Assembly (NCBI RefSeq): GCF_001418335.1
Contig: NZ_LIPP01000058.1
Span: 1 to 33,020, forward strand
From: Streptomyces aurantiacus
GTDB lineage: Bacteria; Actinomycetota; Actinomycetes; Streptomycetales; Streptomycetaceae
Direction: 5' to 3'
Length of the DNA: 33,020 nt
The notes beneath the pieces were generated by a model. That model was not told the DNA's origin. It was given only the letters and a program-made list of their open reading frames with translations, and ran no database searches. Shown one piece after another: positions 1 to 7,297 of the stretch (positions are counted from its first letter, which is position 1; the number at the start of each line of letters is the position of its first letter). A program made the position numbers and the translations under genes.

Positions 1-1164
1 GTCCAACGGGGGGCCGGCGAGCTGCGCGAGCGCGGGGCCGCCCGAGCGGGTCGGCCCGGTCGATCCGGCCGCGCCGTCCGGGTCGCGCGGGGTGCGCCGG
101 GTGTGCGGGTCAGGTGAGGTACGTGGGCCGGCCGGCGTACGCGGGTCGGCCGTGCCCCCGTCGCGCGCGGCTGGGGCAGAGGGGTCGGCGGGACCGGCAG
201 GGCTGGCAGGGCCGGCAGGGCCGGCGGGGCCGGTGTCGGCGCGGGCGGCCGAGCGGCGGGGCACGTCCAGGGCGACTTCGCGGCCGGGGCCTTCTTGGGC
301 GCCGCGGCCTGCGCGCCCGGCGTGACCGCCGTGCTCGGCATGACCGGCGTGACCGGCGTGTTCGGTGTGACCGCCGTGACTCGCATGACCGTCGTGCTCG
401 GTGTGGCGGGCGTGTTCGTCGGGAGACTCGTGCCCGCCCGGTGTCTCCGGAGCAGCGCCCCGGCCGGAGGGGGCAGCAACGTCCTGCCCGCCGGTCCCGT
501 CCCGGTTCTCGGCGGCGCCGTCCGCCCTCGCATCCGTGCGGGCCCCGAAGCGTCCGTAGACGCCGAATCCGACGCGCTCGCTGGAGCGTCCGTAGCCGCC
601 GAAACCGCTCAGCCGTCCCGGGCGTCCGCCCGCCGCGGAGCCGGCCGGCCGCAGGTCCCGCGGGCGCAGCACCACCGCGCCGGCCACCGACGCGACGACC
701 GGGACCAGTGCCAGGAGGGTGAGCACGGCGGGCAGGGGCAGCGGCTGGTTCGCGGCGAGGAGGCCGGCCGCCTCGCCGTCGAAGGGGAGGCCGGTCAGAC
801 CGCCGCGCAGGTGCAGGAAGACCAGCAGGGCGACCAGCGAGCCGAGCGTGCAGGACAGGGCGGTGGAGACGGCCGCGAGGATCATCAGCTGCCCGGGGCC
901 CAGGCCGATCGCCGCGAGTCCGGGCCGCGGCCGGGTGGCCGGGTCGGTCCGGGCGACGGCGACCGCGAACTGCACCGTGGCGGCGATCGGCACCAGGCAC
1001 CAGGCGAGCCGGAGCATGGCCGCCGCGGACGCGTCCGGATGCCCCAGCGCGTATCCCAGGGTGCACAGGAGCAGGAAGCCCGTGCCCGCGGAGGCCGCGG
1101 CGACGAGGAGCCTGCGGAACTGGACGGCGGCGTGGGCGCTGCGGGCTAGGCGGAGAGCGAGCAC
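1..1164 (-). CDS. ABC transporter membrane component with His-x-x and collagen-like tail (partial, runs off left edge)
   Basis: The reading frame has no stop from a GTG at 1164 to the window edge (388 codons seen, C-terminus missing). The GTG lies inside the last codons of the ATPase gene, giving a 19-nt overlap and suggesting translational coupling. The first 175 residues hold about four hydrophobic segments (roughly 19-41, 50-71, 92-118, 146-167), consistent with a permease partner of the ATPase. After this comes a long low-complexity region. Residues 251-281 carry a histidine at every third position (11 in a row, with mainly Ala, Gly, Glu, Thr between), and residues 312-326 contain Gly-Pro-Ala triplets. 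The tail is rich in Pro, Gly, Ala and Arg and is probably disordered. I infer 'permease' from the neighbour and the membrane segments; I do not recognise a named family. Whether an FtsX-like domain follows cannot be seen. Confidence 0.75.
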   Translation of the reverse strand, partial: MLALRLARSAHAAVQFRRLLVAAASAGTGFLLLCTLGYALGHPDASAAAMLRLAWCLVPIAATVQFAVAVARTDPATRPRPGLAAIGLGPGQLMILAAVSTALSCTLGSLVALLVFLHLRGGLTGLPFDGEAAGLLAANQPLPLPAVLTLLALVPVVASVAGAVVLRPRDLRPAGSAAGGRPGRLSGFGGYGRSSERVGFGVYGRFGARTDARADGAAENRDGTGGQDVAAPSGRGAAPETPGGHESPDEHARHTEHDGHASHGGHTEHAGHAGHAEHGGHAGRAGRGAQEGPGREVALDVPRRSAARADTGPAGPAGPASPAGPADPSAPAARDGGTADPRTPAGPRTSPDPHTRRTPRDPDGAAGSTGPTRSGGPALAQLAGPPLD

Positions 1165-1883
1165 GCGGCCCGGCCTTCCGTCTCGGCGACCGCCGGCAGA
1201 TGGACGGTGTTCACGCGCCGCCCGTCGAGCAGCGACACCGTGCGGTCGGCGAACGCCGCGGTGTCCGCGTCGTGCGTGGCCAGGACGACGGTGATCCCGT
1301 GCGAGCGGGCCGCCGCGGTGAGCGTCCGCAGCACCTGGGCGCGGTCCGCGCGGTGCAGCGCCGCGGTGGGCTCGTCGGCGAAGATCACGGTCGGCGCGGG
1401 GGCCAGGGCGCGGGCGATGGCCACGCGCTGGCGTTCCGACTGGAGCAGGCCGTACGGGCGGGTGCGGGCGCAGCCGCCGACGTCGAGGCGGTCCAGCCAC
1501 TCCAGGGCGGTGGCCTTGGCCCGGCGGCGGCCCACGCCGCGCAGCATCAGGGGCAGGGCCGCGTTCTCCCAGGAGTTCAGCTCGGGGACCAGGGCGGGCG
1601 CCGGGTCGATCCAGCCGAAGCGGTTGCGGCGCAGCCGCTCGCGGGCCGAAGGACGCAGGGTGTGGACGGGCGCCTGGTCGAACCAGACCTCGCCGTCCTG
1701 CGCCAGGAGCTGTCCCGACAGGCACTGGAGGAGGGTCGTCTTGCCGCTGCCGCGCGGGCCGGTGACGGCGAGGATCTCTCCCTCGTGGACGCCGAGCGAG
1801 ACGCCGGTGAGTGCGGGTGAGCCGTTGTGTCTGACGTGCAGGGCGCGTGCCCAGAGCACGTCGTTGTCCGGCGGAGCCACCAT
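1146..1883 (-). CDS. ABC transporter ATP-binding protein with degenerate catalytic motifs
   Basis: A 245-residue single-domain ABC ATPase of the LolD/FtsE/MacB size class, expected to sit on the inner face of the membrane and drive the overlapping membrane protein. Walker A is GPRGSGKTT (about 42-50), Walker B ends FADE (D170, E171) and the switch histidine is H204 (ATHD). Other motifs are off-consensus. The signature is LLQSE (146-150) instead of LSGGQ. The Q-loop, normally FxFQ, reads FGWIDP with Asp in place of Gln. The D-loop reads AALHR. I chose the ATG at 1883 over the GTG at 1892 because AGAGG sits 8 nt upstream of the ATG, whereas the GTG has no room for a ribosome binding site. The substrate is unknown. 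Confidence 0.85.
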   Translation of the reverse strand: MVAPPDNDVLWARALHVRHNGSPALTGVSLGVHEGEILAVTGPRGSGKTTLLQCLSGQLLAQDGEVWFDQAPVHTLRPSARERLRRNRFGWIDPAPALVPELNSWENAALPLMLRGVGRRRAKATALEWLDRLDVGGCARTRPYGLLQSERQRVAIARALAPAPTVIFADEPTAALHRADRAQVLRTLTAAARSHGITVVLATHDADTAAFADRTVSLLDGRRVNTVHLPAVAETEGRAACSLSA

Positions 1884-2180
1884 CGCGTACACCTCTTCAG
1901 ATCTGATGTGCGCTGCCCGGGGCGGCCTCGGAAGGTCGCTCGTTCCCTCGGTCGGGGCAACGAAGGCAGGGCCGATCGGTCACTGGGCACGCTAGGGAGT
2001 CGGGGCCCGGAGGCCGGACAGCACGCGGCCCCGGGGCGCTCATTCTCACTCGAACGGGCGCCACCGGGGCCGGTGTTGATCACTTGTTCAGCTCATCGGA
2101 GCCGGGCGGTCCAGCAAGGCCCGAGGTGGGCCCGGGTCGTGCCCGACCCCGTACGCGAGCCATGCCGGCTCCGGCCGCGA
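1884..2180. other. Intergenic gap between ATPase and aminotransferase genes (both on the minus strand)
   Basis: About 300 nt with no convincing gene. A short hairpin CACCG-GGGC-CGGTG (2062-2075) could weakly terminate aminotransferase transcription. TAGCGT read on the minus strand (1994-1989) resembles a Streptomyces -10 box for the ATPase gene, but I see no good -35. Both assignments are weak. Confidence 0.3.
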
Positions 2181-3578
2181 TCACAGCTTCGCCCAGGCCT
2201 CCGTCAGCACCTGGCGGACGATCCCCTCGATCTCGTCGAACGTCGACTGGTCGGAGATCAGTGGCGGTGACAGCTGGATGACCGGGTCGCCGCGGTCGTC
2301 GGCGCGGCAGTAGAGGCCGTACTCGAAGAGCTTCTTGGAGACGAAGCCGTAGAGCACGCGCTCCGACTCCTCGTCCGTGAACGTCTCCTTGGTGGCCTTG
2401 TCCTTCACCAGCTCGATGCCGTAGAAGAAGCCGTTGCCCCGGACGTCGCCGACGATCGGCAGGTCGTGCAGCTTCCGCAGGGTGGAGAGGAACGCGCTCT
2501 CGTTGTCCAGCACATGCTGGTTGAGCCCCTCGCGCTCGAAGATGTCGAGGTTCGCCATGCCCACGGCCGCCGACACCGGGTGACCGCCGAACGTGTAGCC
2601 GTGCAGGAAGGTGTTGTCGCCCTGGTAGAACGGCTCGGCCAGCCGGTCCGAGATGATGCAGGCACCGATCGGGGAGTAGCCCGAGGTCATGCCCTTGGCG
2701 CAGGTGATCATGTCCGGTACGTAGTCGAACTTGTCGCAGGCGAACATCGTGCCGAGCCGGCCGAAGGCGCAGATGACCTCGTCCGAGACGAGCAGCACGT
2801 CGTACTGGTCGCAGATCTCGCGCACCCGCTGGAAGTAGCCGGGCGGCGGCGGGAAGCAGCCGCCGGCGTTCTGCACGGGCTCCAGGAAGACGGCGGCGAC
2901 CGTCTCCGGGCCCTCCATGAGGATCTGCTCCTCGATCTGGTCGGCGGCCCAGCGGCCGAAGGCCTCGGGGGAGACACCTGATCCCTGGTCGAGGAAGGCG
3001 GGCGCGCGGTAGATGTTGGTGTTCGGCACCTTGTGCGCGCCCGGGACGAGCGGCTCGAACGGGGCCTTCAGGGCGGGCAGGCCTGTGATGGACAGGGCGC
3101 CCTGCGGGGTGCCGTGGTAGGCGACCGCCCGCGAGATGACCTTGTACTTGGTCGGCTTGCCGGTCAGCTTGAAGTACTGCTTGGCGAGCTTCCACGCGGT
3201 CTCGACGGCCTCGCCGCCGCCCGTGGTGAAGAAGACCTTGTTCAGGTCGCCCGGAGCGTGGTGCGCGAGACGCTCGGCCAGCTCGACGGCCTTCGGGTGG
3301 GCGTAGGACCAGATCGGGAAGAAGGCCAGGTCCTTGGCCTGCTTGAAGGCGGCCTCGGCCAGTTCGGTACGGCCGTGGCCCGCCTGCACCACGAACAGGC
3401 CGGCGAGGCCGTCGAGGTAGCGCTTGCCCTTGTCGTCGTAGATGTAGGTGCCCTCGCCACGGACGATCGTGGGGACGGGCGCGTCCTCGTACGAGGACAT
3501 GCGGGTGAAGTGCATCCACAGGTGGTCGTACGCGGTGCGGCTGAGGTCCTTGGCAGTCACGGCTATCGGGTTCCCCAC
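2181..3578 (-). CDS. Class III PLP aminotransferase (omega-amino acid / putrescine:pyruvate type)
   Basis: A 465-residue fold-type I aminotransferase with the full set of class III marks: the Gly-Gly-Gly-Glu-Ala phosphate-binding segment (119-123), Asp266 in SDEVI for the pyridine nitrogen, and Lys295 in CAKGMTSG as the Schiff-base lysine. Family members move an amino group from omega-amino acids, taurine or diamines to pyruvate or 2-oxoglutarate. With a transporter and aminobutyraldehyde-type dehydrogenases nearby, putrescine, another polyamine or beta-alanine is the likely donor; this is inference. From memory the S. coelicolor counterpart is SCO5655, proposed in polyamine catabolism. The GTG start overlaps the 3' end of the Lrp gene by 16 nt, so the two are probably one transcript. 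A downstream GTG (3560) preceded by GGGGA is a possible alternative start. Confidence 0.9.
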   Translation of the reverse strand: MGNPIAVTAKDLSRTAYDHLWMHFTRMSSYEDAPVPTIVRGEGTYIYDDKGKRYLDGLAGLFVVQAGHGRTELAEAAFKQAKDLAFFPIWSYAHPKAVELAERLAHHAPGDLNKVFFTTGGGEAVETAWKLAKQYFKLTGKPTKYKVISRAVAYHGTPQGALSITGLPALKAPFEPLVPGAHKVPNTNIYRAPAFLDQGSGVSPEAFGRWAADQIEEQILMEGPETVAAVFLEPVQNAGGCFPPPPGYFQRVREICDQYDVLLVSDEVICAFGRLGTMFACDKFDYVPDMITCAKGMTSGYSPIGACIISDRLAEPFYQGDNTFLHGYTFGGHPVSAAVGMANLDIFEREGLNQHVLDNESAFLSTLRKLHDLPIVGDVRGNGFFYGIELVKDKATKETFTDEESERVLYGFVSKKLFEYGLYCRADDRGDPVIQLSPPLISDQSTFDEIEGIVRQVLTEAWAKL

Positions 3579-4072
3579 ATGTAGGTCTGCTTCTTGAGTT
3601 TCAGATAGACGAAGCTCTCGGTGGAGCGCACGCCGGGCAGGACCCGGATGCGTTTGTTGATGACGTCCAGCAGGTGGTCGTCGTCCTCGCAGACGATCTC
3701 GGCGAGGATGTCGAAGGAGCCCGCGGTCATCACCACGTACTCGACCTCTTGCATGGCGGTCAGGGCGTCCGCGACCGGTTCGAGATCGCCGTCGGCGTTG
3801 ATGCCCACCATCGCCTGTCTGCGGAAGCCCACGGTGAGCGGGTCCGTGACGGCGACGATCTGCATCACGCCCTGGTCGAGCAGCTTCTGGACGCGTTGGC
3901 GCACGGCTGCCTCGGAGAGGCCGACGGCCTTGCCGATCGCGGCGTACGGGCGGCGGCCGTCCTCCTGGAGCTGCTCGATGATGCCGAGGGAGACGGCGTC
4001 CAGCTGGGGACTGCCGTTCCTGGACTCGCGGGAGTCCCGGGAGTCCTTGGGGTCTGCGCTTCGACTTGCCAC
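3563..4072 (-). CDS. Lrp/AsnC family transcriptional regulator
   Basis: A 169-residue regulator. After a charged Asp/Ser/Arg-rich N-terminal extension (about 5-20) comes an AsnC-type helix-turn-helix (about 28-65, with RPYAAIGKAVGLSEAAVRQR) and then a RAM/AsnC ligand-binding domain with the usual beta-alpha-beta pattern. Lrp proteins bind amino acids and commonly control the gene next to them. Here the gene overlaps the aminotransferase and is divergent from an aldehyde dehydrogenase, so it probably senses the amine/amino acid pathway. I prefer the GTG at 4072, preceded by a GAGTGAG-like ribosome binding site, over the upstream ATG at 4108, whose extra codons add nothing recognisable. Two small inverted repeats in the shared upstream region are candidate binding sites. 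Confidence 0.88.
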   Translation of the reverse strand: MASRSADPKDSRDSRESRNGSPQLDAVSLGIIEQLQEDGRRPYAAIGKAVGLSEAAVRQRVQKLLDQGVMQIVAVTDPLTVGFRRQAMVGINADGDLEPVADALTAMQEVEYVVMTAGSFDILAEIVCEDDDHLLDVINKRIRVLPGVRSTESFVYLKLKKQTYMWGTR

Positions 4073-4125
4073 GAACTCACTCTGCACGAGGGCTCGACAG
4101 TTCCGCAAGGTCTGATCGATGAAAT

Positions 4126-4162
4126 TCGTTGTCTACGACTTTACATTCTGCGGATTTCGCAG
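4126..4162. promoter_or_regulatory. Candidate Lrp-type operator: two inverted repeats 23 bp apart
   Basis: TCGT-tgtct-ACGA (4126-4138) and CTGCG-gattt-CGCAG (4148-4162) both have a 5-nt spacer. Their centres are 23 bp apart, about two helical turns. The region is AT-rich for this genome and lies between the divergent Lrp and aldehyde dehydrogenase genes. A 15-bp dyad is typical of Lrp/AsnC sites; assignment to this regulator is inference. Confidence 0.45.
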
Positions 4163-4182
4163 CTATGGGGGCATCGGGGGTG

Positions 4183-4210
4183 TTGAAAACGTCGGGGCGA
4201 GGAATAGGGT
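4183..4210 (+). promoter_or_regulatory. Probable sigma-70-type promoter of the aldehyde dehydrogenase gene
   Basis: TTGAAA (4183-4188) and TAGGGT (4205-4210) are separated by 16 nt, close to the vegetative consensus in Streptomyces. They sit just downstream of the candidate Lrp sites and about 60 nt before the start codon. Confidence 0.55.
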
Positions 4211-4268
4211 GGTCCCAGGCGTCTCAGGTAGTGGACAGCCGTAGGACATCTGACAGGAGGGCCGGGCA

Positions 4269-5705
4269 GTGAGCACCGAGCTGCGTCGTCTGCGCAATTA
4301 CATCGCCGGAGAGTTCCGCGATGCCGCCGATGGACGGACCACGGACGTCGTCAACCCCGCGACGGGCGAGGCGTACGCCACCGCGCCGCTGTCCGGTCAG
4401 GCCGACGTCGACGCCGCGATGGAGGCCGCCGCCGCGGCCTTCCCCGCCTGGCGCGACCGGACCCCCGCCGAGCGGCAGAGGGCCCTCCTGAAGATCGCGG
4501 ACGCCTTCGAGGAGCGCGCCGAGGACCTCATCGCCGCCGAGGTCGAGAACACGGGCAAGCCCATCGGTCTGACCCGGTCCGAGGAAATCCCGCCCATGGT
4601 CGACCAGATCCGCTTCTTCGCGGGTGCGGCGCGCATGCTCGAAGGCAGGTCGGCCGGTGAGTACATGGAGGGTCTGACCTCGATCGTGCGCCGTGAGCCG
4701 ATCGGCGTCTGCGCCCAGGTCGCGCCGTGGAACTACCCGATGATGATGGCCGTGTGGAAGTTCGCCCCGGCGCTCGCCGCGGGCAACACGGTCGTGCTGA
4801 AGCCCTCCGACACCACCCCGGCCTCCACGGTCCTGATCGCCGAGATCATCGGCTCGATCGTCCCCGAGGGCGTCTTCAACGTCATCTGCGGCGACCGCGA
4901 CACCGGCCGCGCGATGGTCGAGCACAAGACTCCGGCCATGGCGTCCATCACCGGTTCCGTACGGGCGGGCATCTCCGTCGCCGAGTCCGCCGCCAAGGAC
5001 GTCAAGCGGGTCCACCTGGAGTTGGGTGGCAAGGCGCCGGTCGTCGTCTTCGAGGACACCGATATTGCCAAGGCCGTCGAGGACATCTCGGTGGCGGGTT
5101 TCTTCAACGCGGGCCAGGACTGTACGGCCGCCACGCGCGTCCTCGTCCAGGAGTCCATCCACGACGAGTTCGTGGCCGCGCTCGCCAAGGCCGCCGCCGA
5201 CACGAAGACCGGGCAGCCGGACGACGAGGACGTGCTGTACGGCCCGCTCAACAACCCGAACCAGCTCAAGCAGGTCACCGGCTTCATCGAGCGGCTCCCC
5301 GCTCACGCCAGGGTCCAGGCGGGCGGCCACCGGGTCGGCGAGAAGGGCTACTTCTACGCCCCGACCGTCGTCTCCGGCCTGAAGCAGGACGACGAGATCA
5401 TCCAGAACGAGGTCTTCGGCCCGGTCATCACCGTCCAGTCCTTCACGGACGAGGCGCAGGCCGTCGAGTGGGCGAACGGCGTCGAGTACGCCCTGGCCTC
5501 CTCCGTCTGGACCAAGGACCACGCGCGCGCGATGCGCATGTCCAAGGTCCTCGACTTCGGCTGCGTGTGGATCAACACCCACATCCCGCTGGTCGCGGAG
5601 ATGCCGCACGGCGGCTTCAAGAAGTCCGGCTACGGCAAGGACCTGTCGGGATACGGGTTCGACGACTACACGCGGATCAAGCACGTGATGACGTCGCTGG
5701 GCTGA
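4269..5705 (+). CDS. Gamma-aminobutyraldehyde-type NAD(P)+-dependent aldehyde dehydrogenase (copy 1)
   Basis: A 478-residue ALDH-superfamily enzyme that should oxidise an aldehyde to its acid. Key residues are in place: Asn156 (PWNYP), Lys178 (LKPS) for cofactor binding, Glu251 (LELGGK) as general base and Cys285 (GQDCTAA) as nucleophile. The PWNYP and GQDCTA segments and the ending KKSGYGKDLSGYGFDDYT resemble aminobutyraldehyde dehydrogenases (PatD/PuuC group). The GTG start has AGGAGG 8 nt upstream. The gene diverges from the Lrp-aminotransferase pair, so the aminotransferase could form an aminoaldehyde that this enzyme oxidises. It is similar to the second copy at 10991 but clearly a separate paralogue. 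Substrate choice is inferred from subfamily and context. Confidence 0.9.
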   Translation: MSTELRRLRNYIAGEFRDAADGRTTDVVNPATGEAYATAPLSGQADVDAAMEAAAAAFPAWRDRTPAERQRALLKIADAFEERAEDLIAAEVENTGKPIGLTRSEEIPPMVDQIRFFAGAARMLEGRSAGEYMEGLTSIVRREPIGVCAQVAPWNYPMMMAVWKFAPALAAGNTVVLKPSDTTPASTVLIAEIIGSIVPEGVFNVICGDRDTGRAMVEHKTPAMASITGSVRAGISVAESAAKDVKRVHLELGGKAPVVVFEDTDIAKAVEDISVAGFFNAGQDCTAATRVLVQESIHDEFVAALAKAAADTKTGQPDDEDVLYGPLNNPNQLKQVTGFIERLPAHARVQAGGHRVGEKGYFYAPTVVSGLKQDDEIIQNEVFGPVITVQSFTDEAQAVEWANGVEYALASSVWTKDHARAMRMSKVLDFGCVWINTHIPLVAEMPHGGFKKSGYGKDLSGYGFDDYTRIKHVMTSLG

Positions 5706-5748
5706 CCCGCCCGCGCGCCGATGCCGGTGCCGGCGCCTCCGCCGCCCC

Positions 5749-5776
5749 TTGCCATAGTCAACGAAGTGCATAAGGT
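5749..5776 (+). promoter_or_regulatory. Probable promoter of the SGNH hydrolase gene
   Basis: TTGCCA (5749-5754) and TAAGGT (5771-5776) with a 16-nt spacer, about 33 nt before the chosen start codon. Confidence 0.5.
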
Positions 5777-5808
5777 ATTCGTGGGCTATGGCGAAAGGTG
5801 GTCACCCC

Positions 5809-6639
5809 GTGTCCGACAGCGGATATCTGCGGTACGTCGCCCTTGGGGACAGTCAGACCGAAGGGCTCGGTGACGGCGACGACGTGCGAGGGCTGCGCGG
5901 GTGTGCCGACCGGCTGGCGGAGGAGCTCGCGAAGGAGCGCCCGGACGTCCTGTACGCCAACCTCGCCGTCCGGGGGCGCCTCGCCGGACAGGTGCGCGCC
6001 GAGCAGCTCGCACCGGCCCTCGCGCTGCGGCCCGACCTGGCCACGGTGGTCGCCGGGATGAACGACCTGCTGCGGCCCCGCTTCGACGCGGACGAGGCGG
6101 CCGGCCACCTGGAGGCGATGTTCGCCGCGCTGACCGCGCAGAACGCCCGCGTCGCGACCGTCACCTTTCCCGACATCGGCCGGATCGCCCCGTTGGCCCG
6201 CCCGCTCGGACCCCGGGTCCTCGCGCTCAACGACCGCATCCGGCAGGCGGCCGGCCGGCACGGCGTGGCGGTGGCCGAGATGTCCCGGTATCCCGTGATC
6301 ACCGACCCGCGGCTGTGGAGCCCCGACCGGCTGCACGCGAGCCCGCTCGGCCACGCGCACATCGCCGCCGCGGTCGCGCACGCGCTCGGTCTGCCGGGCA
6401 GCGGCGACGGTTGGACGCGCGCCCTGCCCGCCGACGTGCCGCCGCCCTCCGGCCCGCGGGCCCTCGCCGCCGAACTGCGCTGGGCGGGCTCCTTCCTGGG
6501 GCCCTGGCTCGTCCGCAGGGCCCGCGGCCTGTCGTCCGGCGACGGCAGGGAGGCCAAGCGGCCCGCCCTGCTGCCGGTGGCCGTGCCCGTCGTGCCGGGC
6601 CAGGGCGGTTCGGGCATCGGCAGTCGCGCCTTCGACTGA
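5809..6639 (+). CDS. SGNH/GDSL-family hydrolase (esterase/lipase-like)
   Basis: A 276-residue SGNH hydrolase. Block I is GDSQTEG with nucleophile Ser15, block II has the NLAVRG glycine, block III is GMND (83-86) with the oxyanion Asn, and block V is DRLH (Asp173, His176). Family enzymes cleave esters of lipids, sugars or peptidoglycan decorations. There is no signal peptide, so it is probably cytoplasmic; the C-terminal 60 residues are Pro/Arg/Gly-rich. I prefer the GTG at 5809, which has AAAGGTGG 6 nt upstream, over the in-frame ATG at 5788, which has a poor site. The gene ends 43 nt before the PadR gene and its stop codon overlaps a TGATCA repeat. The substrate is unknown. Confidence 0.85.
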   Translation: MSDSGYLRYVALGDSQTEGLGDGDDVRGLRGCADRLAEELAKERPDVLYANLAVRGRLAGQVRAEQLAPALALRPDLATVVAGMNDLLRPRFDADEAAGHLEAMFAALTAQNARVATVTFPDIGRIAPLARPLGPRVLALNDRIRQAAGRHGVAVAEMSRYPVITDPRLWSPDRLHASPLGHAHIAAAVAHALGLPGSGDGWTRALPADVPPPSGPRALAAELRWAGSFLGPWLVRRARGLSSGDGREAKRPALLPVAVPVVPGQGGSGIGSRAFD

Positions 6640-6676
6640 TCACTGATCAAGTGGCCGGTCAACGCGGTGCTAGCTT
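6637..6676 (+). promoter_or_regulatory. PadR gene promoter (apparently leaderless) with paired TGATCA sites
   Basis: TGATCA occurs twice, one base apart (6637-6642 and 6644-6649), making a near-palindromic 13-bp element. TAGCTT (6671-6676) resembles a -10 box only 6 nt before the ATG at 6683, so the mRNA would start at or next to the start codon. No separate ribosome binding site is visible. The repeat lies where a -35 would be, so autoregulation is plausible but inferred. Confidence 0.4.
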
Positions 6677-6682
6677 GGGCTC

Positions 6683-7279
6683 ATGGCGTTGCGCAACGCG
6701 GTGATGGCCGCGCTTCTGGAGGGCGAGGCGTCCGGGTACGACCTCGCGAAGGGCTTCGAGGCCTCGGTCGCGAACTTCTGGATGGCCACCCCCCAGCAGC
6801 TCTACCGCGAGCTGGAGCGCATGGAGGGCGAGGGGCTCGTCTCCGCCCGCGTCGTCCAGCAGGAGCGTCGGCCCAACAAACGGCTTTTCTCCCTCACCGA
6901 GGCCGGCCGCCGGATCCTGCGCGCGTACGTCGCCGAGGGCCCCGCGAAGCCGCTGGCCATCAGGGACGAGCTGATGGTCAGGGTCCAGTGCGTGGACATC
7001 GGGGACACCGCCGACTTCGAGGCCGTACGGACCGCGGTCGCCGAGCGCGTCGAGCGGGCCACCGCCAAACTCGCCCGCTATCAGCGCATGCGGGAACGCA
7101 TGCTGGCCGGACGCACCGAGGACGAGTACCTCACGACCGCCGAACGCGTCGGTCCCTACCTCACACTCCAGGGCGGCATGGCCCTGGAACGGGCCAACAT
7201 CCAGTGGGGCGAAACGGTTCTGAAGCGACTCGCACAGCGCGTCGAGGTACTCGACGGTCCGGTGCGGGCGCACGCCTGA
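6683..7279 (+). CDS. PadR family transcriptional regulator
   Basis: A 198-residue PadR protein. It has an N-terminal winged helix (about 1-85) with the family hallmarks: LLEGEASGYDLAKGFE, the SVANFW-TPQQLYREL recognition region and a wing ending in KRLFSLTEAGRRIL. The C-terminal helical domain (about 95-185) resembles the Vir_act_alpha_C dimerisation region. PadR proteins are usually repressors released by phenolic or lipophilic compounds. No transporter or detoxification gene is adjacent, so the target is unclear; it may control itself and perhaps the SGNH hydrolase. The gene is convergent with the phosphodiesterase gene, with 18 nt between stops. Confidence 0.88.
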   Translation: MALRNAVMAALLEGEASGYDLAKGFEASVANFWMATPQQLYRELERMEGEGLVSARVVQQERRPNKRLFSLTEAGRRILRAYVAEGPAKPLAIRDELMVRVQCVDIGDTADFEAVRTAVAERVERATAKLARYQRMRERMLAGRTEDEYLTTAERVGPYLTLQGGMALERANIQWGETVLKRLAQRVEVLDGPVRAHA

Positions 7280-7297
7280 CCGGCCTCACGTCGGCGG

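Noticed and set aside
114..1149. Long plus-strand open frames opposite the ABC membrane protein
   Set aside because: They are Arg/Gly-rich mirror frames of a very GC-rich gene, with no recognisable domain. The minus-strand frame has membrane segments and couples to the ATPase gene.
4224..5771. 515-codon minus-strand frame opposite the first aldehyde dehydrogenase
   Set aside because: Antisense shadow of a clear ALDH gene; its translation is His/Asp/Gly/Leu-rich low-complexity sequence with no motif.
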